8,195 nt of DNA from Betaproteobacteria bacterium (lineage in GTDB: Bacteria; Pseudomonadota; Gammaproteobacteria; Burkholderiales; Burkholderiaceae_C). Every line of letters begins with the position of its first letter. Position 1 is the stretch's first letter. The stretch lies in NCBI GenBank assembly GCA_009927195.1, contig RFNL01000358.1:1-8195 (forward strand), written 5' to 3'. Made by a program: the position numbers and the translations under genes. The notes below the pieces were generated by a model that was given only the letters and a program-made list of their open reading frames with translations, did not search any database and had not been told where the DNA came from. Shown here piece by piece: positions 1 to 6,459 of this stretch.

Positions 1-430
1 GAACGCGCGGGTAATGGTTCAGTCTTTGTCCCAAGCCCACGCGCTCTAGCATAGCGCGCGCCAAATCCCGGGCATGGGGCCGCCCAGCCAATTCCAAGGC
101 CAGCATGACATTTTCAATGGCAGTGAGCGAGCCCAAAAGTTGAAAACTTTGGAATACAAAACCCATGTGCTGAGCGCGCAATGCAGCGCGCGCGTCCTCG
201 TCGCGATCAAACAAATCTTGACCCGCCAAGCGAACCGTGCCCTGGGAGGGCGTATCCAAACCCGCCATGATGGAGAGCAAGGTACTTTTGCCCGATCCAG
301 AAGCACCCACAATCGCAACGGTCTCTGCGCTATTCAACTGAAAATCAATATCGCGGAGAATATGCAAAGTACCCGTGCTATCGCTGACCGATTTGAAAAC
401 GTGGGCAACTTCAAGAATAGGTTTTGTCAT
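1..430 (-). CDS. ybbA: YbbA-like ABC transporter ATP-binding protein (partial; C-terminal part off the left edge)
   Basis: This is the cytoplasmic ATPase subunit of a YbbA/YbbP-type ABC complex, in the MacB/LolD-like group whose permeases act on envelope substrates. Only the first 143 residues are inside the window. The protein begins MTKPILEVAHVFKS. Visible parts are a Walker A loop GASGSGKST at residues 42-50 and a Q-loop in FVFQSFQLL (Gln94). The sequence stops at NHYPRV, just before the expected LSGGQ signature, so the signature, Walker B and H-loop lie outside. The ATG at 430-428 is chosen because the N-terminus then lines up with what I remember of E. coli YbbA; an in-frame ATG at 475 would add 15 residues with no better ribosome site. 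It is divergent from tesA, the known E. coli arrangement, and the permease gene should follow to the left. The natural substrate of this complex is not established. The family call is firm; the choice of YbbA over LolD rests largely on the tesA neighbour. Confidence 0.88.
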   Translation of the reverse strand, partial: MTKPILEVAHVFKSVSDSTGTLHILRDIDFQLNSAETVAIVGASGSGKSTLLSIMAGLDTPSQGTVRLAGQDLFDRDEDARAALRAQHMGFVFQSFQLLGSLTAIENVMLALELAGRPHARDLARAMLERVGLGQRLNHYPRV

Positions 431-1103
431 GTTGATGGGGATATCTGGGGTTCGCAAGCTGTGGAAACAAACCATCTGCGCTTGGATGGGAGGAATTTTA
501 TTGTCGTTGACCTGTGTGTCGCTTGCCCAGGACCACATAAAGCCCTCAGCGGTCTCGGGTCAGACGGTGCTGATCGTGGGGGATTCTTTGAGTGCTGAGT
601 ATGGTTTGCCCCGCGGTTCGGGCTGGGTGAGTTTGCTCGCGCAACGCTTGGAGAAACATCGGCCACCGTGGCGGGTTGTGAATGCCAGTATCAGCGGCGA
701 GACCAGCGCTGGGGGACGCTCGCGCATCGAAACGCTGCTCAAAACCCATCGTCCCAAGGTGGTGGTGATTGAGCTTGGTGGCAACGATGCCCTGCGCGGC
801 TTATCACTGGCCAGCACCCAAGACAATTTGTTGACCATGGCAAATCTATCCAAAAGCCAAGGTGCAATGGTGTTACTGCTGGGCATGAAGGTGCCCCCCA
901 ACTATGGGGCCGATTACAACGCACAATTTGGCAAGGCCTTTGCGCAAGTGGCCCAACAAACCCATTCGCGCTGGGTTCCTTTCTTCTTAGAGCCTTTGAC
1001 GGCCCCTGGTGAGTGGTTTCAAACCGATCGCATCCATCCCAACGAAAAAGCCCAAATATTGATGCTAGACCACGTTTGGCCTGCGTTGGAAAAACTGCTG
1101 TAA
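429..1103 (+). CDS. tesA: TesA-like SGNH-hydrolase esterase / acyl-CoA thioesterase I, exported
   Basis: A secreted multifunctional esterase (thioesterase I / lysophospholipase L1 / arylesterase family) that hydrolyses acyl esters and thioesters in the periplasm. With the ATG at 429 the protein has 224 residues. The N-terminus has a basic patch RKLWK, a hydrophobic stretch ending in LTCVSLA, and likely cleavage before QDH near residue 33, which is a classical signal peptide. All SGNH blocks are present: GDSLSAEYGL with nucleophile Ser53, ISGETS with oxyanion Gly90, GGNDALRG with Asn119, and DRIHPN with Asp200 and His203. The reading frame is open back to 375 inside ybbA, but that longer start would put extra residues before the signal peptide. 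ATG 429 has an AATAGG 7 bases upstream; ATG 435 is an equally possible start. selU follows after 10 bases, suggesting co-transcription. The family is certain; the substrate preference cannot be read from sequence. Confidence 0.93.
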   Translation: MLMGISGVRKLWKQTICAWMGGILLSLTCVSLAQDHIKPSAVSGQTVLIVGDSLSAEYGLPRGSGWVSLLAQRLEKHRPPWRVVNASISGETSAGGRSRIETLLKTHRPKVVVIELGGNDALRGLSLASTQDNLLTMANLSKSQGAMVLLLGMKVPPNYGADYNAQFGKAFAQVAQQTHSRWVPFFLEPLTAPGEWFQTDRIHPNEKAQILMLDHVWPALEKLL

Positions 1104-1113
1104 ATCCGGTGCC

Positions 1114-2193
1114 ATGAGTTTGCATCGCATACCTGCCAGTGAGGCGTTGGAGCGCATGGTGGGCGGGAATGATTTTTCCACCATCATTGACGCCCGCAGC
1201 GAAGCTGAATTCGAACTCGATCATTTGCCAGGCGCTGTGAATTGGCCCAGTTTGAACAACGAGCAACGTGTGGCGATTGGCACTTTGTTCAAAGAAAAGG
1301 GGGGCTTTGAGGCCCAAAAATTGGGGGCTGCATGGGTGGCCAGCAACATCGCTCGGCACATCGAACGGGAAGTTGTGGACTTGCCCAAGCACTGGCAACC
1401 CTTGATTTATTGTTGGCGCGGGGGCAAGCGCAGTGGCGCGCTGTCCATGGTGCTGGGGCAAATCGGCTTTCAGGTGTTTGTGGTGGATGGCGGCTACAAA
1501 GCTTTCAGGGCGGCCATGTTGAACTGGCTGTCGAAGCACATGGCCTGTTTCCATTTTGTGGTGGTTTGTGGTTCAACAGGCAGCGGAAAAACACGTTTGC
1601 TGCATGCACTGCAAAGACAGGGTGCGCAAGTGCTTGATTTGGAAGCTTTGGCCTGCCACCGCAGTTCGGTCTTGGGGCGCATTCCCGGCCAAGAGCAGCC
1701 CAGTCAGAAGCGTTTTGACACGCTCATTTGGGATGCCCTTCGTCAGATGGATCCATCATTGCCGATTCATGTCGAATCCGAAAGCCGCAAGGTGGGCAAT
1801 TTGTCTGTGATGGATGTGTTGATGGATGCCATGCGAGACAGCCCATGCATAGACTTGCAATTGCCCACAGAGGAGCGAATCAGCCTGCTGATGGAGGAGT
1901 ACCCCTTATTTGTTGACGACCGGGAATTATTTGGTCAGCGACTGGAGGCTTTGATCCCCATAAAGGGCAAAGCCGCGGTGCATGCTTGGAAAGAGATGCT
2001 GGCACAAGGAAAGGTCAAAGCGGTGGTGCAGACCTTGCTCGAAAGCCATTACGACCCCACTTATCACCAGTCCATATCCCGAAACTTTCGCCAACATGTC
2101 AAGGCCAGGGTGGTGCAGGCCACTGATCGACACCCTGCATCATTTGATGCCATTGCCCAGCGCTTGCTCAAGTCTGACCCTGGTGTTATTTGA
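1114..2193 (+). CDS. selU: tRNA 2-selenouridine synthase (SelU/MnmH)
   Basis: This cytoplasmic tRNA-modifying enzyme replaces the sulfur of 2-thiouridine at wobble position 34 (tRNAs for Lys, Glu, Gln) with selenium from selenophosphate. It proceeds through a geranylated intermediate that it also makes. The 359-residue length is close to the usual size. The N-terminal rhodanese domain (about residues 5-140) contains IDARSEAEF and LPGAVNWP, with the catalytic cysteine in LIYCWRGGKRSGAL (Cys100). A P-loop domain follows, with Walker A GSTGSGKT at 153-160, then the family-typical HRSSVLGRIPGQEQPSQKRF (from residue 182) and VESESRKVGNLSV. The ATG is 10 bases after the tesA stop with only a weak ribosome site, which suggests coupled expression. 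The stop overlaps the end of the convergent iron-binding protein gene. Selenium use also needs selenophosphate synthase (selD), which is not in this window. Intact and confidently identified. Confidence 0.95.
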   Translation: MSLHRIPASEALERMVGGNDFSTIIDARSEAEFELDHLPGAVNWPSLNNEQRVAIGTLFKEKGGFEAQKLGAAWVASNIARHIEREVVDLPKHWQPLIYCWRGGKRSGALSMVLGQIGFQVFVVDGGYKAFRAAMLNWLSKHMACFHFVVVCGSTGSGKTRLLHALQRQGAQVLDLEALACHRSSVLGRIPGQEQPSQKRFDTLIWDALRQMDPSLPIHVESESRKVGNLSVMDVLMDAMRDSPCIDLQLPTEERISLLMEEYPLFVDDRELFGQRLEALIPIKGKAAVHAWKEMLAQGKVKAVVQTLLESHYDPTYHQSISRNFRQHVKARVVQATDRHPASFDAIAQRLLKSDPGVI

Positions 2194-3226
2194 AGCCCAC
2201 CCGATCGAGCATTTGTTGGACTTTGATTTGGTTCATGCCAACGGCGCTGATGGGAATGACTTCGCTTTTGAAATCGCCACCCGACATGGTTTTCAGCGCC
2301 GGATTGTCAAACTTTAAATCTCGCACCACTGGCCATTCGTTGTTGCCATTGGCGAAATGATTTTGGGCCGATGGGCTGACCAAGTACTCCAAAAACTTGA
2401 TGGCCGCAGCGCTGTTTTTGCTGTGCCGGGCCACCGCCGCCCCTGCCACATTGACATGGGTTCCCCAGCTACTTTGATTGGGGAATACCACCCCCAAGGA
2501 CTCGGCCATGGCTTTTTCAACGGAATTATTGGAACGCAACATCCTGGCCATATAGTAAGTATTGGTCACCGCCACAGCGCATTCGCCACTGGCCACCGAT
2601 TTGATTTGATCGGTATCCCCACCTTTGGGAGACCGAGCCATATTGGCCACCAATCCTTTGAGCCAGGTTTCAGTGGCGGCGGCACCCATGTGCTCATAGA
2701 TGGCACCAAACAGGCTGAGGTTGTAAGGGTGTGAGCCCGAGCGGATACACAGTTGTCCTTTGAAACTGGGGTTGGCCAGCTTTTCATAGGTGTCTACCTG
2801 TTGGCGGTCGATCTTGCTTTTGTCATAAACCACAATGCGTGCTCGAGTGGACATGCCAAACCAGGCAAATTCACCCTTTTCATTGGGTTTTGAACGCAAA
2901 TGGCCAGGAACAGCTGATTCAAGGATTTTGGAGTTGATGGGCAGGAACAGGCCTTCTGACTCGGCTTTCCAAAGCCTGGCGGCATCGACCAACAAAATGA
3001 CATCCGCCGGGGAGGCCGAACCCTCGGATCTCAGCCGGGCCAAAATACCTGCGTCGTCGGCATCCACCCGTTGCACGGCTATGCCAGTGGACCTGGTGAA
3101 TTCACTGTACAAGGCTTCATCGGTGGGGTAATGCCTGGCCGAATACAAATTGATCACTGTTTGCGCGCTGCTCATTCCCAAGGCACACCATCCCAGCGCA
3201 AACACCACAATTTTTGAAATTCTCAT
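2186..3226 (-). CDS. Fe(3+) ABC transporter periplasmic substrate-binding protein (FbpA/FutA family)
   Basis: The predicted product is the periplasmic binding protein of a ferric-iron ABC importer (fbpA, futA or afuA in other genomes), 346 residues long. Residues 1-21 are a signal peptide: basic MRISK, a hydrophobic core, then GMSSA with cleavage before QTVINLY. The mature N-terminus INLYSARHYPTDEALY is the characteristic opening. LCIRSGSHPYNLSLFGA (Tyr168) and AVTNTYYMARM (Tyr224, Tyr225) carry the tyrosines that ligate iron in this family. The ATG at 3226 is chosen over upstream in-frame starts (to 3322) because it places the signal peptide at the N-terminus; the longer form would begin inside metC. 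An AGAGTG lies about 5 bases before it. No permease or ATPase gene is adjacent: downstream is the convergent selU, overlapped by 8 bases. The transporter partners must be encoded elsewhere. The upstream inverted repeat suggests Fur control. Iron specificity is inferred from the tyrosine motif. Confidence 0.9.
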   Translation of the reverse strand: MRISKIVVFALGWCALGMSSAQTVINLYSARHYPTDEALYSEFTRSTGIAVQRVDADDAGILARLRSEGSASPADVILLVDAARLWKAESEGLFLPINSKILESAVPGHLRSKPNEKGEFAWFGMSTRARIVVYDKSKIDRQQVDTYEKLANPSFKGQLCIRSGSHPYNLSLFGAIYEHMGAAATETWLKGLVANMARSPKGGDTDQIKSVASGECAVAVTNTYYMARMLRSNNSVEKAMAESLGVVFPNQSSWGTHVNVAGAAVARHSKNSAAAIKFLEYLVSPSAQNHFANGNNEWPVVRDLKFDNPALKTMSGGDFKSEVIPISAVGMNQIKVQQMLDRVGFK

Positions 3227-3241
3227 CGCACACTCTGTTGG

Positions 3242-3286
3242 TTGAATGAGAGGAGTATAACTCAAATAGGAAGCATTCTCATTCAA
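3242..3286 (-). promoter_or_regulatory. Putative Fur-type operator and promoter of the iron-binding protein gene
   Basis: A perfect 10-base inverted repeat, TTGAATGAGA at 3242-3251 and TCTCATTCAA at 3277-3286, is separated by 25 bases in the gap before the iron-binding protein gene. On the coding strand the distal arm reads GAATGAGAATGC, which resembles half of a betaproteobacterial Fur box. A TATACT lying between the arms (3259-3254, coding strand), about 27 bases before the ATG, could be a -10 element, but no good -35 was found at normal spacing. Repression by Fur-Fe(2+) would fit the gene's role. This rests on similarity and position only; another dimeric repressor is possible. Confidence 0.4.
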
Positions 3287-3312
3287 AAATTTAAAAATGG
3301 TGAAAAAAGGGA

Positions 3313-4572
3313 TCAAAAACAAGCCTGGAAGGTCTTTTGCAAATCCAGTTGTAAGTCCACTTCAGCCTCAAGACCAATGGAGAAACGCACAACATGACCA
3401 GGCTCAATGGCCTCTGGCCAAACGGATCGCATGGTTTGCAGTTCATAAGGAACAACCAAACTGATGGGCCCTGCCCAGCTGTAACCCAATTTGAACAGTT
3501 TCAAGGAATCGCAAAAATGATGGACTTGTTGCACGGTGCAGTTTGGATCCAAAACGATGCTGAACAGGGCTGCGGCCCAACCATCGACTGAATCGGCTTC
3601 GACACACAAGGGGTCCAAATGATCCCGGGCCACTGGGGTGCATACCCTCTTCCAATGCGCATGCCCCGGCGAACCTTCCAAAGCAGGATGCAAAACCTGG
3701 TTGACCGGTGCAAGGGTTTGGCACCAACGGGCCAATTTGCGGGCACACAGGTCTTGCGCGCGGTAGCGCAAAGCCATGCTTGGCAAAGAGCGCAATACCG
3801 ATTCGGCATCATTCGCCCCCACTGTCAAACCCAGTCGCATGTGACAGAGTTTGAGTTGGTGGGCCAAATCTGGGTCACGGGTCATCACACTGCCCATCAA
3901 CACATCTCCCCCACCGCTGGGGTATTTGGTCAATGCATGAACCGTGATGTCAACGCCCCAAGAAGCTTTGCCCTCTTGTGGCCATAAGTCAAAGGCATTG
4001 AAAGCCAAACCTGCGCCCCAGGTGTTGTCCAACGCACATGAAATACCGTGTTGGCGGCACAATTTCACCAGGGCCAATAGATCGGGGAACTCCAATGTGA
4101 CCGAGCCAGGTGCTTCCAACCAAACCAACCGCGTGTTGGGACTGATCTTGGAAGCCAAATCGGAGACATCCATGGGATCGTACAAACGATGTTTGATGCC
4201 CCAGTGTTTCAACTCGGCTTGGGCCAATGATTTGCTGGGGCCATACACATTGTCGGGCAACAAGACTTCATCACCAGTTTTCAGCAAAGCAAAGTTGACC
4301 AATGCGATGGCCGCTAATCCACTCGGAACCAGCATGCAATGGCTTCCACCCTCCAATGCACACAAACGCTCTTCCAAGGTGAAGGTGGTGGGGGTACCGT
4401 GCAAGCCGTAGGTGTAGCCGGACTTGTCTATCCAGTCGCGACTTTTCATCGCTTCGACCGAGGGGAAAAACACGGTCGAAGCTTTGTGAATGGCCACCAT
4501 AGGCGCCTCGAATTCCACCGGTGCCCGATAAGGGTGGTGAATGAGCGATGATGCTTTTTTCAAATTTTCCAT
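3313..4572 (-). CDS. metC: Cystathionine beta-lyase (MetC), PLP-dependent
   Basis: Cytoplasmic PLP enzyme of the Cys/Met metabolism family, 419 residues. It cleaves cystathionine to homocysteine, pyruvate and ammonia, the step before methionine synthesis. Landmarks: YTYGLHGTPT (Tyr55), LEGGSHCMLVPSGLAAI (73-89), Tyr110 in DNVYGPSK stacking on the cofactor ring, LEAPGSVTLE (152-161) and DNTWGAG with Asp182. The Schiff-base lysine is Lys216 in HALTKYPSGGGDVLMGS. LEAPGS and the AYSW-like GYSWAGP near the C-terminus favour cystathionine beta-lyase over gamma-synthase or gamma-lyase. E. coli MetC has YGRRG with a phosphate-binding Arg58; here that position is Leu57 (YGLHG), which I believe recurs in betaproteobacterial relatives. 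A short extra loop, WPQEGKASW, precedes the lysine region. The ATG lies inside the end of the phosphoribosyltransferase gene (13-base overlap) with no clear ribosome site, suggesting translational coupling. Confidence 0.9.
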   Translation of the reverse strand: MENLKKASSLIHHPYRAPVEFEAPMVAIHKASTVFFPSVEAMKSRDWIDKSGYTYGLHGTPTTFTLEERLCALEGGSHCMLVPSGLAAIALVNFALLKTGDEVLLPDNVYGPSKSLAQAELKHWGIKHRLYDPMDVSDLASKISPNTRLVWLEAPGSVTLEFPDLLALVKLCRQHGISCALDNTWGAGLAFNAFDLWPQEGKASWGVDITVHALTKYPSGGGDVLMGSVMTRDPDLAHQLKLCHMRLGLTVGANDAESVLRSLPSMALRYRAQDLCARKLARWCQTLAPVNQVLHPALEGSPGHAHWKRVCTPVARDHLDPLCVEADSVDGWAAALFSIVLDPNCTVQQVHHFCDSLKLFKLGYSWAGPISLVVPYELQTMRSVWPEAIEPGHVVRFSIGLEAEVDLQLDLQKTFQACF

Positions 4573-5084
4573 TTGGCCAGCAACTGCTCAGGTCGCATGC
4601 TGTCGTAGCCTTCAAATGGCTGGTGAATCCAAGGATTGGTGGGCAAAAACTCCACCGAATAATCGGGTTTAAAGCTCGATACGCCCTTGGTCCAGATGAC
4701 AGCGCTGCGCAACTCGGTGATCGGTTTGTAGTTCTCGCGCAACAATGAAATCACCGCATTGAGGGTGTGGCCCGAATCAGCCAAATCATCGACCAACAGC
4801 ACACGGCCAGCAATTTCACCTTTGGGTGTGGTGATAAACCGCGCAATGTCCAGATGACCTTGGACGGTGCCCGCTTCCGATCGATAGGAACTGGTGGACA
4901 TGATGGCCAATGGCTTGTCAAAGATGCGCGACAGAATATCTCCGGGTCGCATGCCGCCGCGGGCCAAACACAAAATGGTGTCGAATTGCCAGCCACCTTG
5001 ATGAATTTTGAGGGCCAGTTTCTCAATCAGATTGTGGTATTCGTCGTAGGAAACGTACAAATGCTTACCGTCTTCAGTCAACAT
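4560..5084 (-). CDS. Purine-type phosphoribosyltransferase (hypoxanthine/xanthine-guanine salvage type)
   Basis: A type I phosphoribosyltransferase of 174 residues, predicted to join PRPP to a base, most likely hypoxanthine, guanine or xanthine, in purine salvage. The PRPP-binding signature VLLVDDLADSGHTL lies at 95-108 with the two acidic residues Asp99 and Asp100. The pyrophosphate loop is LARGGMRPGDIL at 40-51. A flexible-loop region with SSYRSEAG follows at 64-71. The C-terminal WIHQPFEGYD could contribute to the base site, but substrate choice cannot be fixed from sequence. The ATG at 5084 has GAAAGA about 8 bases upstream. It sits 28 bases after purA, whose product converts IMP toward AMP, so salvage of hypoxanthine to IMP would feed its neighbour. 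Its end overlaps metC by 13 bases. The alternative is a poorly characterised phosphoribosyltransferase-domain protein; the fold is certain, the substrate is not. Confidence 0.85.
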   Translation of the reverse strand: MLTEDGKHLYVSYDEYHNLIEKLALKIHQGGWQFDTILCLARGGMRPGDILSRIFDKPLAIMSTSSYRSEAGTVQGHLDIARFITTPKGEIAGRVLLVDDLADSGHTLNAVISLLRENYKPITELRSAVIWTKGVSSFKPDYSVEFLPTNPWIHQPFEGYDSMRPEQLLAKWKI

Positions 5085-5112
5085 GGCCGTCTTTCAGATA
5101 TACAAAAAATAA

Positions 5113-6444
5113 TCACTGAATTGAAAAGGGGTGTTTTTTCAAGATGGTGTGATCGCGATCAGGACTGGTCGACACCATATGGATGGGAACACCACACAAT
5201 TGTTCTATGCGGTCCAGGTAGGCCCTGGCCTGAGCGGGCAGATCGGCCATATGGGTCACACCCACTGTCGATTGGGTCCAGCCGGGCAGTGTTTCATAAA
5301 TTGGCATACAGCGGGCTACCTCCTCCGCACTGGCTGGCAAGATGTCCGTGTGGACACCATCGAGTTCATAGCCCGTGCACAACTTGAGTTCATTCAGGCC
5401 ATCCAACACATCCAGCTTGGTGATGCACAAACCCGATAGGCCATTGACTTGGGCGCTGCGCTTGAGCAAGGCCGCATCAAACCATCCACAGCGCCTGGCA
5501 CGGCCCGTGGTGACCCCCTTTTCTTGACCGACGGTGCTGAGATGGTGGCCCACGGTTCCAGGTTTCTCCCAATCCAATTCAGTGGGAAATGGCCCGCCGC
5601 CCACTCGCGTGCAATAGGCCTTGGTGATACCCAATATGTAGTGCAGCATGCCTGGGCCTACACCCGCGCCCGCTGCTGCATTGCCCGCCACACAATTGCT
5701 GGAAGTGACGAAGGGGTATGTGCCGTGATCCACATCGAGCAAAGTACCTTGCGCTCCTTCAAACAACAGATTGCCGCCACGCAAATGCACATGATGCAAC
5801 TCTGTAGACACATCGGCCACCATAGGCAAAATTTGAGCGGCTTCTTGCATGCATTGATCCAAAACTGTTTGCCATTCAACGGCAGGGGCATGCAGGTATT
5901 GGGTCAAAACGAAATTATGCAGCTCCAGGTTTTCGCGCAACTTGTCTGCGAAACGCTGCGGGTGTTTCAAATCTTGTACCCGCAATGCACGGCGGGCAAT
6001 TTTGTCTTCATAAGCTGGACCAATGCCTCGGCCGGTGGTGCCAATTTTATCCAATCCCGATTTTTCTTTGGCAGCTTCGCGGGCGACATCTATTGCGGCG
6101 TGATAAGGCATGATCAATGGACAGGCTTCACTGATCCGTAAGCGCGAACGAACCAACACGCCAGCAGCCTCCAGGCCTGCAATTTCCTCCAACAACTTGG
6201 TCATGGACAAGACCACCCCATTGCCGATGTAACACACCACACCTTCACGCATGATGCCACTGGGAATCAGGTGCAGAGCTGTTTTGACACCCTGGATGAC
6301 CAGGGTATGTCCTGCGTTATGTCCGCCTTGGAATCGAACCACACCTTGGGCCGATTCGGTCAACCAGTCCACCAGCTTGCCCTTGCCCTCGTCCCCCCAT
6401 TGGGTACCGACAACCACCACATTGCGACCTTGGGAAGTATTCAT
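5113..6444 (-). CDS. purA: Adenylosuccinate synthase (PurA)
   Basis: Cytoplasmic enzyme that joins IMP and aspartate with GTP hydrolysis to give adenylosuccinate, the first committed step from IMP to AMP. At 443 residues it is slightly longer than E. coli PurA (about 432). The GTP-binding loop GTQWGDEGKGK is at 13-23 and contains catalytic Asp18. The second active-site residue, His46, is in GGHNAGHT. Further family motifs are TTGRGIGPAYEDK (IMP binding), LFEGAQGTLLDVDHGTYPFV, and GVTTGRARRCGWFD. The C-terminus TSPDRDHTI with a following HPF is also typical. The ATG at 6444 is 15 bases after the hisZ stop with only a weak ribosome site; five residues precede the conserved RNVVVVGTQ. The hflC - DUF2065 - hisZ - purA order is the expected betaproteobacterial one. 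All key residues are present. Confidence 0.97.
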   Translation of the reverse strand: MNTSQGRNVVVVGTQWGDEGKGKLVDWLTESAQGVVRFQGGHNAGHTLVIQGVKTALHLIPSGIMREGVVCYIGNGVVLSMTKLLEEIAGLEAAGVLVRSRLRISEACPLIMPYHAAIDVAREAAKEKSGLDKIGTTGRGIGPAYEDKIARRALRVQDLKHPQRFADKLRENLELHNFVLTQYLHAPAVEWQTVLDQCMQEAAQILPMVADVSTELHHVHLRGGNLLFEGAQGTLLDVDHGTYPFVTSSNCVAGNAAAGAGVGPGMLHYILGITKAYCTRVGGGPFPTELDWEKPGTVGHHLSTVGQEKGVTTGRARRCGWFDAALLKRSAQVNGLSGLCITKLDVLDGLNELKLCTGYELDGVHTDILPASAEEVARCMPIYETLPGWTQSTVGVTHMADLPAQARAYLDRIEQLCGVPIHMVSTSPDRDHTILKKHPFSIQ

Positions 6445-6459
6445 GGATCAAACAAGAGT

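Noticed and set aside
375..428. TesA start at ATG 375
   Set aside because: The extra 18 residues lie inside ybbA and precede the basic and hydrophobic parts of the signal peptide, which a real exported protein would not normally have.
739..1554. 271-codon open frame on the minus strand, antisense to tesA and selU
   Set aside because: It lies wholly over two confidently identified genes, has no recognisable domain, and its composition (rich in His, Pro, Gln) is typical of a complement-strand shadow.
3227..3322. N-terminal extension of the iron-binding protein to an upstream start at 3322
   Set aside because: It would place about 32 residues before a clear signal peptide, read through the operator-like repeat, and overlap the metC end. 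The ATG at 3226 is better.
5121..5142. Inverted repeat TTGAAAA / TTTTCAA near the end of purA
   Set aside because: The stem is almost entirely A/T with no G+C-rich part, and it lies within the last purA codons, so it does not support a terminator call.
4767..5387. 206-codon plus-strand open frame across the phosphoribosyltransferase and purA ends
   Set aside because: It spans two opposing genes and their gap, has no recognisable motif, and is best explained as a shadow frame.
5449..6141. 230-codon plus-strand open frame antisense to purA
   Set aside because: purA is intact with all its motifs on the other strand; the antisense product shows no domain and an erratic composition.
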